Shown: in pieces, positions 32,620-40,529 of the stretch
How positions within the stretch are numbered: the stretch's first letter is position 1
Layout of the letters: each line of letters begins with the position of its first letter
From: Candidatus Aenigmatarchaeota archaeon
Lineage (GTDB): Archaea; Aenigmatarchaeota; Aenigmatarchaeia; QMZP01; JAFGSV01
Assembly: GCA_016934325.1 (NCBI GenBank)
Contig: JAFGSV010000009.1
Coordinates: 1 to 54,434, forward strand
DNA length: 54,434 nt
Reading direction: 5' to 3'
Position numbers and translations under genes: made by a program
The notes under the pieces: generated by a model
What the model was told of the DNA's origin: nothing
What the model saw: only the letters and a program-made list of their open reading frames with translations
The model's database searches: none

Positions 32620-33648
32620 TTGGGTGGTCCCATCAGCAGCAAGTACTATCTGATCAGCAAGAAAGACCTGCAGAGGTTGCTGGATTCGCTGTCGAAGAAG
32701 ATGCCCCTGTTCGCCCCCGTCAAGCATGGCAAGGACTTCAACTTCAAGAGGCTGGAATCCGGAGACAAGCTGGACATCGCTGGCTATACCAATACAGAAT
32801 ACCCCCCAAGGGGCATGTTCCTGCCCGAGGGGGAGGCCGTCCTTGAGTACAATAAGGGGAAGTTTTCCGAGAACTTCTTCAAAGGCAAGGCGGCGGTATT
32901 CGGCATCAGGCCCTGCGACGTCCACGCCCTGCTGGTCCTGGACAGGGTCATGCTGGGGCACGACCACTTCGAGAGCCACTACAAGCGCAGGAGGGAGAAC
33001 ACCCTCGTTTTCCCGCTCGTGTGCGGCACCCCCGGCGAGAACTGCTTCTGCGACTCCATGCTCACCAGGAACCTGGTGGAATCGTTCGACCTCCTGTTCA
33101 CCGACATAGGGCACCATTACCATGTAGAGCCAGGAAGCAAGGCGGGCTTGGAAATCATAGCGGCCAACAAGGGATTGTTCCAGGAATCCGTCCACAAGGC
33201 CGCCATTGTCGAAGTCCCCTGCAAGAAGAAACTGGACACCGCGAACCTCCCCGGGATATTGGCCAAGGCGAGGGCAAGCGGTGTCTGGGACGAAGTGGCG
33301 AAGCAGTGCGTCTCTTGCGCAAGCTGCACTTTCTCCTGCCCGACCTGCTACTGCTTCAGCCTCGTGCATGACTCCGGCATAGCCGACCCGGAGCACGTGA
33401 AGGTCATAAGGGAGCTGGACTATTGCATGCTGCTCAGGTACAGCAGGGTGGCCGGTGGGTTGGTCTTCAGGGAACCGAGGAAGGAAAGGGTGCAGCAGTT
33501 CTTCTATCACAAGCTCGCATACGGCCCCGAGAACGAGGGGAGGTTCCATTGCGTCGGCTGCGGCAGATGCATAACGGAATGCATGGCCCACATAGACATC
33601 ACGGACGTCATAGGAAGGATAAGGGATGAGCATGATAAACGGAAATGA
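32620..33648 (+). CDS. hydB: Sulfhydrogenase beta subunit (iron-sulfur, AsrA-like)
   Basis: First gene of the hydBGDA operon encoding a soluble group 3b [NiFe] hydrogenase. The beta subunit, 342 residues, passes electrons between the flavin subunit and the hydrogenase dimer. Cluster motifs are CVSCASCTFSCPTC and CVGCGRCITEC, with FGIRPCDVHAL typical of AsrA-like proteins. The start is uncertain: no ATG is available, and TTG at 32620 is supported by CAAATATAAC about 26 bases upstream (leaderless). A second TATA-like ATAATATT directly before it complicates the choice. Confidence 0.88.
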   Translation: MGGPISSKYYLISKKDLQRLLDSLSKKMPLFAPVKHGKDFNFKRLESGDKLDIAGYTNTEYPPRGMFLPEGEAVLEYNKGKFSENFFKGKAAVFGIRPCDVHALLVLDRVMLGHDHFESHYKRRRENTLVFPLVCGTPGENCFCDSMLTRNLVESFDLLFTDIGHHYHVEPGSKAGLEIIAANKGLFQESVHKAAIVEVPCKKKLDTANLPGILAKARASGVWDEVAKQCVSCASCTFSCPTCYCFSLVHDSGIADPEHVKVIRELDYCMLLRYSRVAGGLVFREPRKERVQQFFYHKLAYGPENEGRFHCVGCGRCITECMAHIDITDVIGRIRDEHDKRK

Positions 33649-34474
33649 AGAATCATACAGGCCCGCCTTGGCGGCGGTGACCTCCGTGTTACAGGAGAAC
33701 GCCCGGATAAGGACTCTGGGAATAACATTCAGGCTTGATGCTGAAAGGAAGAGTTTCAGCTTCAATCCCGGCCAGTTCGTGATGATTACCTTGCCGGGAA
33801 TCGGAGAGGCGCCCTTCTCCATGTGCTCATCCCCGAAAGAGAAGGGGCATTTCGAGCTCAGCATAAGGAACTTGGGCAACGTCACGGACGGCATGTTCCG
33901 TCTCAGGAAGGGGGACGTCGTTGGGGTCAGGGGGCCATACGGGCACGGGTATCCTGTGCAAGAGATGAAAGGCAGGGACATAGTGCTCGTTGCCGGTGGC
34001 ATAGGATTCCCACCGCTCGCTTCAGTTGTCGAGCATGTTATAGCCAACAGGGCCGATTACGGGAAGGTGTGGGTCCTTTATGGAGTCAAGGACTACGATG
34101 ACGTCATCTACAGGCAGAGGATGAAGAGGTGGTCGAAGGCCAAAGACCTGGAAGTCCGCATGGCGCTGGAAACGCCATGCTCCAAGTGGAAAGGATGCGT
34201 TGGCGTGGTGACGAAGCTCTTCAACAAGCTAAAGATAGACGCAGGCAACACGGTAGGGCTTTCCTGCGGCCCTCCGATAATGCTGAAGTTCGTGACGCTC
34301 GGCTTCGAGAAGCTCGGCATCAGGGACGGGGATATATTCATATCCCTCGAGAGGCTCATGCAGTGCGGAATAGGCAAATGCGGGCATTGCAATATAGGCA
34401 ATAAGTACGTCTGCACCGACGGGCCGGTCTTCAGATACACCGACATTAAGAACATGGCGGAGGAGGTTTGGTAG
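33626..34474 (+). CDS. hydG: Sulfhydrogenase gamma subunit (FAD/NAD(P)-binding)
   Basis: A 282-residue flavoprotein of the ferredoxin-NADP reductase type. The FAD site is in FNPGQFVMITLPG and PFSMCSSP; the NAD(P) site begins VLVAGGIGFPPLASV and ends SCGPPIML. The C-terminal [2Fe-2S] cysteines are CGIGKCGHCNIGNKYVC. It exchanges electrons with NAD(P)H. It overlaps the end of hydB by 23 bases. Confidence 0.93.
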   Translation: MSMINGNEESYRPALAAVTSVLQENARIRTLGITFRLDAERKSFSFNPGQFVMITLPGIGEAPFSMCSSPKEKGHFELSIRNLGNVTDGMFRLRKGDVVGVRGPYGHGYPVQEMKGRDIVLVAGGIGFPPLASVVEHVIANRADYGKVWVLYGVKDYDDVIYRQRMKRWSKAKDLEVRMALETPCSKWKGCVGVVTKLFNKLKIDAGNTVGLSCGPPIMLKFVTLGFEKLGIRDGDIFISLERLMQCGIGKCGHCNIGNKYVCTDGPVFRYTDIKNMAEEVW

Positions 34475-34476
34475 GT

Positions 34477-35244
34477 GTGGTGGCTGTGGAGAAGAAATCG
34501 AAGCCCAGGGTGGGCTTCTTCGGGATGACCTCGTGCAAGGGCTGCTACTTCCAGTTCCTGCTCCTCGGAAAGAAGCTTATCGACATCTTCGATAGCCTTG
34601 AGATAGAGCATTTCTGGATGCTGAAGGAGGATAACGAGCTCGGAGAATTCGACATAGCGATAATGGATGGTGCCGTATCGAACAAGGATAACGCGGAGTT
34701 CGTAAGGAAGGTCAGGGAGAAATCGAGATATCTTATAGCCTATGGAACGTGCGCCTGCTTCGGGGGAATCCCCGCCCTGAGGAACGACGTGAGCGGGTTT
34801 CACGAGAAGGTATACGGCAAGCCCATAAAGCTGAAGCCGCTTCAGAATGTTGACCCGCTTGACATGCATGTGAAGGTCGATTATCACATGGTCGGATGCC
34901 CCGTAAACGAGCAGGAGTTACTGAACGTGTTAAGGGACCTGCTGCTTGGCAAGAGGCCGGGGGAACCCGACTATCCGGTCTGCGTCGACTGCAAGAAGGC
35001 TGGCATAAGATGCCTGTTCAAGGACGGGATCCCGTGCATGGGGCCGGTAACGATAGGAGGATGCGGGGCACCGTGCCCTGCAAGCAGGAGCCCCTGCGAC
35101 GGTTGCAGGGGAAAGCTCCCCGACGCTAACTGGGGATCTGAATACGACCTCATGCTGGAGCACGGATTGACGAAGGATCATATCATTCAGAAGTTCGCCA
35201 AGTACGCGCGCATCGCAAAGCCGGGGAGGGTGAAAGGCAAATGA
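34477..35244 (+). CDS. hydD: Sulfhydrogenase delta subunit (small hydrogenase subunit)
   Basis: About 255 residues carrying three Fe-S clusters that wire the nickel site to the beta subunit. The proximal cluster cysteines are in TSCKGC, GTCACFGG and VGCPVNE; two further sets are CVDCKKAGIRC with PCMGP and GCGAPCPASRSPCDGC. The start is probably the GTG at 34477, with GGAGGT nine bases upstream; TTG at 34468 touches that site. It is two bases from hydG and overlaps hydA. Confidence 0.93.
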   Translation: MVAVEKKSKPRVGFFGMTSCKGCYFQFLLLGKKLIDIFDSLEIEHFWMLKEDNELGEFDIAIMDGAVSNKDNAEFVRKVREKSRYLIAYGTCACFGGIPALRNDVSGFHEKVYGKPIKLKPLQNVDPLDMHVKVDYHMVGCPVNEQELLNVLRDLLLGKRPGEPDYPVCVDCKKAGIRCLFKDGIPCMGPVTIGGCGAPCPASRSPCDGCRGKLPDANWGSEYDLMLEHGLTKDHIIQKFAKYARIAKPGRVKGK

Positions 35245-36542
35245 GCCGCAAGACCTACTCTCTGGACGAGCTTACGAAGGTGGAGGGGCATGCGAAGCTG
35301 CACGTGGAGCTTGACGGCAAGACGGTCAAGAGGGCTGAGCTCTCCGTCTTCGAGCCGTCAAGATACTTCGAGGCATTGGTCATAGGCAAGAGTTACCAGG
35401 AGGTTCCAAGCATTTCGCAGAGGATCTGCGGGATATGCTCCGTCGTTCATACCGTGACCAGCATCAAGGCCATAGAGAATGCGATGGGAGTCAAGATTTC
35501 GAAACAGACGGCCGACCTGAGAAGGCTCCTGCTGTGCTCGAGCACGATCCACAGCCACACAGCCCACCTTTTCTTCTTCGCGGCTCCAGACTACCTCGGC
35601 TTTGACGACGTCATCGAGCTTGCGAGGAAGAAGAGGGAGTACCTGGACCTTGCTATAGAGCTTCAGAGGCTCTCCAGCGGCATAGTGAAGACTATCGGGG
35701 GCAGGTCATTGCACCCGGTCACCCCCTGCGTTGGCGGTTTCCACTCGGTCCCCAAAAAGGCAGATATAAGCAATATGATAAGGGATTTCGAGAGGATCAA
35801 GGACCTTTCCGTCAAGGCCGCCAAGATGTTCATGTCTTTCAGGCCCCCGAAGCTCGAGAACAGGACGGAATATCTGGGGCTTGCTGGAAAGGGGGAGTAC
35901 CCGCTGTATGACGGGGAGATATCCGCGCTGGCATCGGACGGATTCAGGCCTGAGGATTACATGAAGAACATAGAGGAAGAGGTTATTTTCAGATCGAGCG
36001 CGAAATACACCAAGTTCAGGGGAAAGCCGTACATGGTTGGAGCGCTAAGCAGGCTGAACAATAATCATGAATACATGTCGTCGACCGCCAAGGGGCTGTT
36101 GAAGCGGTCCGGGCTGCATGTCCCGTGCTATTCGCCGTTCATGAACAACTTCGCCCAGTCGCTGGAGCTTGTGCATTTCTCCGATGTTGCGTTGGACCTG
36201 CTAAGGAGATACGAGGAGAACGGGATGAAGGAGGAGAGGATAGACATAAAGCCCAGGAAGGGCGAGGGGTTCGCCGCTTGCGAGGCGCCTAGGGGAATCC
36301 TGATACACCACTACAGGTTTGATTCGAATGGGAAAGCCGCCTTCGCGAACATAATAACGCCGACCTGCCAGAACGTAAGGAACATGGAGTATGATATGCA
36401 GAAACTGATACCCGCCATTGTCAACAAGCCTGACAGTAAGGTAAAGAGGATCCTTGAGATGCTCATCAGGGCATATGATCCGTGCTTCTCGTGCTCGACG
36501 CATTTCCTGGATCTTGATATTCGAAAATTGAAAAAACATTAA
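35241..36542 (+). CDS. hydA: Sulfhydrogenase alpha subunit ([NiFe] large subunit)
   Basis: Catalytic subunit, 433 residues. Nickel ligands are in RICGICSVVH (Cys63, Cys66, with His70) and DPCFSCSTH (Cys415, Cys418). Thirteen to fourteen residues follow the last His-containing motif (FLDLDIRKLKKH), the tail normally removed by a maturation protease; the M52-like protein at 37690 is the likely enzyme. The beta-gamma-delta-alpha order is that of Pyrococcus sulfhydrogenases, which oxidise or make H2 with NAD(P)H and can reduce sulfur. Confidence 0.95.
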   Translation: MSRKTYSLDELTKVEGHAKLHVELDGKTVKRAELSVFEPSRYFEALVIGKSYQEVPSISQRICGICSVVHTVTSIKAIENAMGVKISKQTADLRRLLLCSSTIHSHTAHLFFFAAPDYLGFDDVIELARKKREYLDLAIELQRLSSGIVKTIGGRSLHPVTPCVGGFHSVPKKADISNMIRDFERIKDLSVKAAKMFMSFRPPKLENRTEYLGLAGKGEYPLYDGEISALASDGFRPEDYMKNIEEEVIFRSSAKYTKFRGKPYMVGALSRLNNNHEYMSSTAKGLLKRSGLHVPCYSPFMNNFAQSLELVHFSDVALDLLRRYEENGMKEERIDIKPRKGEGFAACEAPRGILIHHYRFDSNGKAAFANIITPTCQNVRNMEYDMQKLIPAIVNKPDSKVKRILEMLIRAYDPCFSCSTHFLDLDIRKLKKH

Positions 36543-36672
36543 TATCATGAAACATCGCTATCGATATCAATTTCAGATTTCTAATAGAACATATCGGTTT
36601 TATAAAAATTTGGGCATTGATATATCATTGTCAATGGGAAGCGTCTAATGGCGGAACAAAGATTGTGATGAC

Positions 36673-37680
36673 ATGTCAAACATCTTGAGAAAAATGAATA
36701 GAATGAGTGGAAAAAGAATGCCAGGAGCACAAGACGTAACCAGCGATCGAATGGGGAAGTTGTGGAGCTCTGTGAAGATCCATAGAAGGGCATTCATTGC
36801 CGGAGTGCCGGCACTAGTCGGGGAAATAATCTTGGAGCCTTATGGTTATGGCGTCTTCACGGGAGGATACGGTATCATAGATTACGTTTCAAGAAGGGCG
36901 ACACACAGGCCCATTGAATATGTAGCGGAAGTTATCAAGGCGGAGACGGGATTGGATTTTTTCATCGCGCCCAAGAACAACGGGGGGAACAGGAACCTCG
37001 TCATAATGCAGGAGATACATCGCAGCACCAACTATGAGCAATTGGGATTCTTTCGTCGATTGGACGAGAAGGTTCGCTTCGATTCCTTCTTCTTCGACGG
37101 CATTACTTCGGATCCGCAAGATTTGGAGAAATCCCTCGATGAGATTGGCCGCATTTATGACATAAATGCGGAATTGGCGGATTCGGCTGTGATGAAGATA
37201 CATGAGTACGGGGAAATGGGGGATGTCTATGGGATGGAGACAGTCGGAATATTTCTTGACCTGGAGAGGATCCGGAGGATAAGGGGCCTCATCGGGGAGA
37301 TGGATAGCAATCCTGGCAATCCCGCCAACAAATACAGGAGGCAGGAGATCGCCAGGCATGTCAGGGACATGAAATACATGAGAACAGGCGTATCCCCTGA
37401 AGGGATAAAGGAGAATCGCGAAGATTTCGAGATTGGTGTGATCTCCTTCCAGAACGAGCACAGGACCCCCTCCATGGCGGATAACATAGACAGGCGCTTG
37501 AAAAGCTACACGACGGCGGGCGCATGCATAGGGTTCATGCACATCAGGCCGGATGATTTCATCCCCGACTCAGGATACGAATCCATTTTGCCTTATCTGG
37601 ATAGTAAAGGCATATCATACCTTGTGATGGATGCGGAGCATGTTGCCCCACGCTTTCGTTCATTTGATTTGATTCGATGA
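36673..37680 (+). CDS. Uncharacterised protein, possible TraB/ChaN-like fold with Tat-like signal
   Basis: 335 residues. A basic N-terminus leads to HRRAFIAGVPALVGEIIL, which resembles a twin-arginine signal sequence. The rest has a pattern seen in TraB/ChaN-type proteins: an early VIMQEIH, then FDSFFFDGI, a distal NEHRTPSMADNIDRRL and a closing IGFMHIRPDDFIPDSGYESILPYLDSKGISYLV. I judge the similarity from motifs only, so it is tentative. TTTTATAAAAATT (36598-36610) gives a promoter with a leader of about 40-50 bases. Codon use is more AT-rich than the hydrogenase genes, perhaps a later arrival. Confidence 0.45.
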   Translation: MSNILRKMNRMSGKRMPGAQDVTSDRMGKLWSSVKIHRRAFIAGVPALVGEIILEPYGYGVFTGGYGIIDYVSRRATHRPIEYVAEVIKAETGLDFFIAPKNNGGNRNLVIMQEIHRSTNYEQLGFFRRLDEKVRFDSFFFDGITSDPQDLEKSLDEIGRIYDINAELADSAVMKIHEYGEMGDVYGMETVGIFLDLERIRRIRGLIGEMDSNPGNPANKYRRQEIARHVRDMKYMRTGVSPEGIKENREDFEIGVISFQNEHRTPSMADNIDRRLKSYTTAGACIGFMHIRPDDFIPDSGYESILPYLDSKGISYLVMDAEHVAPRFRSFDLIR

Positions 37681-37689
37681 AGGAAAAAG

Positions 37690-38100
37690 CTACGGTCTTG
37701 GACTGCCCGACAGAGACAGAAGGCGGCTCACTTCCTTTGCCGCTTCCGATGCGTTGGAGCCCATCGGTATCCCTATTATCCTGACATCCGGCAGCATCTT
37801 CATCTCTATCAGAACCTTAAGCATCATACCAAGGTCCTGGTCATGCGCCGTGACGCTCCTGTTCCTTCTGAACACATCGACGCTCTCGAAAAACGATACG
37901 CTATTCAGGCCCTTCACGGCGTCCAGTATGTAGATGTCTTTGCTGTCCCTTCCGGCATAGCCGAGGATGTCCATAGGAGTGTCGCACATCACGAACTGCA
38001 CATCATCCGAATGGCCGACAAGCTCACGGCATACGTCGAAGGCCGCGTCGTCACCTTCTATGCCCCCGCTGCCGAAACAGAGTACCGTTTTCACAGGCAA
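37690..38100 (-). CDS. Hydrogenase maturation protease-like (M52) protein
   Basis: 136 residues with the M52 layout. Candidate nickel-contacting residues match the HybD positions: Glu15 in GSGGIEGDDAAFDVC, Asp60 in YILDAVKGL and His86 in TAHDQDLGMML. It lies just after the sulfhydrogenase operon and divergent from hypC, so HydA is its likely substrate while the HycI-type enzyme serves MbhL. The first motif is GSG where most members have GN, so activity is probable but not certain. Confidence 0.75.
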   Translation of the reverse strand: MPVKTVLCFGSGGIEGDDAAFDVCRELVGHSDDVQFVMCDTPMDILGYAGRDSKDIYILDAVKGLNSVSFFESVDVFRRNRSVTAHDQDLGMMLKVLIEMKMLPDVRIIGIPMGSNASEAAKEVSRLLSLSGSPRP

Positions 38101-38202
38101 GCAATCACCAGGAACCCAAGCCCACTTTTATATTCAAGATGCATATTAATATTTGACTGCAAGAAAATGAATGCAGGAAAAGGTCTTTTTCGGGTGTTTA
38201 CC

Positions 38203-38367
38203 ATGTGCTTGGCTCTCACGGGAAAGGTATTGGATGTGCGCGGAAAGAAAGCGACCGTAGACATGTACGGAAAGAGGAGAAAGGTGAACGCGGAGTTCCT
38301 GAAGCCAAGCGTCGGTGACAAAGTTATGGTTTTCAACGACTTCATAATAGAGGTAATAGAGGACTGA
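38203..38367 (+). CDS. hypC: Hydrogenase assembly chaperone HypC
   Basis: A 54-residue HypC. It begins MCLALTGKVLDV with the essential Cys2, which carries the Fe(CN)2CO precursor with HypD, and has the VGDKVMVFNDFIIEVI ending of the barrel. It is shorter than typical HypC proteins (about 70-80 residues), lacking the C-terminal helix. A longer in-frame reading upstream to 37843 is antisense to the protease gene and rejected. A second gene with a HypC-like domain follows after 12 bases. Confidence 0.88.
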   Translation: MCLALTGKVLDVRGKKATVDMYGKRRKVNAEFLKPSVGDKVMVFNDFIIEVIED

Positions 38368-38379
38368 GGGGAGAATGAT

Positions 38380-38895
38380 ATGGAATTCAGGACGCTGCCC
38401 ATCAAGGACAAGGAGCTTTTCCTGCGATACGCCGTACCGTGCGGAGAGGTTCTGGTAAGAAGGGGCGAGCTCAAGCGAGAGCTGCTGCATGAGCTGAAGC
38501 AATCCGTCGAGCACGGGCAGGAGATCGACGCCGACGTCGGGCAAATCTTCAAGGTAGCGGGCAGGATGTGCACTATACTGGCGAAGAGGATGGGGAAGTC
38601 CGAGATAGACGGCGAGGTGATACGCAGGTACTTCATGCTTGAGCACGAGAAGGCGATAAGGTGGAGGAAGCTGGTGAGGCCTGACATAGACGTTAAGCAG
38701 TGCATGGTATATCCGGGGAAGGTCCTGAGGATAGATTTCGAAAAGGCGCTAGTACAGACCCCCCTCGGGGAGGCGATGCTGCGTAACGATTTCAATCCTG
38801 ACCTGCGCAGGGGAGACGTCGTGAGCACCCATTACGACTTCGTCTCCGAGAAGATAAAGAGAAGCCACGCCAGGAAGATGCTGGAAGACAGGTAG
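38380..38895 (+). CDS. Helical protein with C-terminal HypC-like domain
   Basis: 171 residues. About the first 105 are predicted helical (LKRELLHELKQSVEHGQEID; GRMCTILAKRM; FMLEHEKAIRWRKLV). From Cys108 the sequence QCMVYPGKVLRIDFEKALVQ and RRGDVVSTHYDFVSEKI follows the HypC pattern C-x-x-x-P-G-K-V with the late GD-V motif. In normal HypC the Cys must be near the N-terminus, so this may be a scaffold or a client-specific partner of HypC. GAGGGGAG lies just upstream of the ATG. It is co-transcribed with hypC. Confidence 0.6.
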   Translation: MEFRTLPIKDKELFLRYAVPCGEVLVRRGELKRELLHELKQSVEHGQEIDADVGQIFKVAGRMCTILAKRMGKSEIDGEVIRRYFMLEHEKAIRWRKLVRPDIDVKQCMVYPGKVLRIDFEKALVQTPLGEAMLRNDFNPDLRRGDVVSTHYDFVSEKIKRSHARKMLEDR

Positions 38896-38922
38896 AATCC
38901 GAATGGCGTTTCTTGACCCAGC

Positions 38923-39285
38923 TCATACGTCCACGGTGCAGACCGATCCTGTGTCGCAGGGGGGATATAGCCAGAACTGTACGAGCAGGGCCAGGAGATA
39001 GATCGAGATGACCGTCGATATTATCATTATGGCGCTGAGGGTGTAGTTGAAGTTCCTCCTGTCGTGCAGGAACCTCCCTATCCTGACCATGCCTTTCCTG
39101 GTCAGCCATGCGCTGAAGGCTATCCTCATCCTGTTGTCGAAAGATACGGAGCATCGCTTCCCCCTTATCTTGTCCATGAAGCAAAGCCAGCCCTCCTTCA
39201 GATATACCCTGTACTTGGGGAAGAAAATGCTCGCTATAGCGAAGTATGCCACCAGAGCCAGGCACGGGATGCAAAACAATACCAT
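38923..39285 (-). CDS. Small membrane protein, unknown
   Basis: 120 residues with a hydrophobic N-terminal helix (LVAYFAIASIFF), a cytoplasmic Arg/Lys-rich middle (KIRGKRCSVSFDNRMRIAFSAWLTRKG) and a second long hydrophobic helix near the C-terminus. A Cys pair (PPCDTGSVC) closes the outer tail. AAGGAGA is well spaced before the ATG. I have an impression of similar small archaeal membrane proteins with the basic loop, but no function is known to me. It is the last gene of the iron-sulfur island. Confidence 0.6.
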   Translation of the reverse strand: MVLFCIPCLALVAYFAIASIFFPKYRVYLKEGWLCFMDKIRGKRCSVSFDNRMRIAFSAWLTRKGMVRIGRFLHDRRNFNYTLSAIMIISTVISIYLLALLVQFWLYPPCDTGSVCTVDV

Positions 39286-39328
39286 TTTATCTCCTTGCCC
39301 ATACTCCTTTAAATTTTTTCTCAGTTCC

Positions 39329-39793
39329 TCACTGCCTCAGCTCCACCTGGGTGGTTTTGCTGATGTTCATGTCCCCGTGGATGACTTCGCAGCTGACGTC
39401 GTAGGTGCCCGCCGGTATGCCGCCGCACACGTTGCATGAAGGAAGCTTGTATGTGAAATAAAATGTGTTTATGCCTTGGCTGAGATTGACCGTATCGGCC
39501 ATGTTCAGCTTGTTCCTGATGCCCCTTGCCTTAAGAAGCACCCCCTCAAGTTCGGACGTGCTTTCTATCGTTATGCTAAGATTCATTACCTCCGCGGAAT
39601 GGTAAAGCCCCTTGTCAGTTGACAGCCCCCTGACGTATATTATGGCCCCTTCGCCGGCTGATGGGCCAGACCTGTCCTCTGAGCCCCCTGCCAGGACGGT
39701 CTGATTCACTCCCATCTGAGCATAGCTGAGGCAGCCGGACGATAACAGCAGCGCTAAGATGATCAATGACAGAGCGGCAACTTCGATTCTCAT
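39329..39793 (-). CDS. Secreted lipoprotein with beta-rich domain
   Basis: 154 residues. The signal sequence ends in the lipobox LLSSGC. The mature part looks like one immunoglobulin-like beta sandwich (AIIYVRGLSTDKGLYHSAEVMNLS pattern typical of surface adhesion-type domains), with a CNVC pair in the middle. The start overlaps the stop of the upstream DUF1858 gene by four bases, an odd pairing of a surface protein with a cytosolic one. The function is unknown. Confidence 0.65.
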   Translation of the reverse strand: MRIEVAALSLIILALLLSSGCLSYAQMGVNQTVLAGGSEDRSGPSAGEGAIIYVRGLSTDKGLYHSAEVMNLSITIESTSELEGVLLKARGIRNKLNMADTVNLSQGINTFYFTYKLPSCNVCGGIPAGTYDVSCEVIHGDMNISKTTQVELRQ

Positions 39794-40020
39794 CGTTTCG
39801 CCTTATTCTTATCGTTCAGGTCATGCAGGAGCTTTTCTGCATCGATTCCGTACGCTTTCGCTATCTCGCCGATCGTCAGGGTGCCCATCTCGTAAGCCGC
39901 CATGGGGCAGTGAAGGCACGGCGTCTTGTGCTTCTCCAGAACCTCAGCCGAGCCCCTGATGCTCAGCACCTCGGACAGTGTCGTATCCTTATGTATCCTC
40001 GCCTTGGCCTTTGCCATCAT
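39790..40020 (-). CDS. DUF1858 domain protein
   Basis: 76 residues matching DUF1858, a helical domain also found at the N-terminus of ScdA-type iron-sulfur repair proteins. Key features are TTLSEVLSIRGSAEVLEKHKTP with CLHCPMA and then TLTIGEIAKAYGIDAEKLL. The CxxC may bind metal or carry out redox chemistry. GAGGTGAG precedes two adjacent ATG codons, so the start is 40020 or 40017. The iscS-iscU genes upstream on the same strand support a role in Fe-S chemistry. Confidence 0.82.
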   Translation of the reverse strand: MMAKAKARIHKDTTLSEVLSIRGSAEVLEKHKTPCLHCPMAAYEMGTLTIGEIAKAYGIDAEKLLHDLNDKNKAKR

Positions 40021-40095
40021 TTCTCACCTCATCATTATCTTAAGATTTTGATTCTTGCGATTGTAATCCTTTGTTCTCTGACTTAATAGTATTGC

Positions 40096-40500
40096 TCATT
40101 TTCTTCGCTTCTTTCCCTTTCGAACTTTCTTGGATATGTAGTCCTGGATGGCGGCATGCAAGGCGTCCGCCGCCAGGTTGGAGCAGTGCATCTTTATGGG
40201 CGGCAATCCCTTCAGGGCCCCCGCGACGTCGCTGTTGCTGATCTCTAGCGCCTCCTCCAGGGTCTTCCCCTTTGCCAGTTCGGTGGTCATCGATGAAGTC
40301 GCGATCGCCGCGACGCAGCCGAACGTCTGGAAACGTATGTCCTTTATCCTTTCCTCGCCGCCCGAATCATCCACTTTGATGAAGACCCACATCACGTCGC
40401 CGCAGATGGGATTGCCTACCTTGCCCACCCCATCCGGGTCCTTCATCTCACCCATGTTCCTTGGGTTCTTGAAATGATCCATGACTTTCTCGCTGTACAT
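40096..40500 (-). CDS. iscU: Iron-sulfur cluster scaffold IscU/NifU-like
   Basis: A 134-residue scaffold on which [2Fe-2S] or [4Fe-4S] clusters form. The three cluster cysteines are in NPICGD, TFGCVAA and MHCSNLAADAL; the Asp of CGD that permits cluster release is present. The ATG at 40500 follows GGTGA by about five bases; a GTG three codons earlier overlaps that site. The C-terminus is strongly basic (KKVRKGKKRRK). It lies 29 bases after iscS. Confidence 0.94.
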   Translation of the reverse strand: MYSEKVMDHFKNPRNMGEMKDPDGVGKVGNPICGDVMWVFIKVDDSGGEERIKDIRFQTFGCVAAIATSSMTTELAKGKTLEEALEISNSDVAGALKGLPPIKMHCSNLAADALHAAIQDYISKKVRKGKKRRK

Positions 40501-40529
40501 TCTTTTCACCTAACCTATGAATAAACGTC

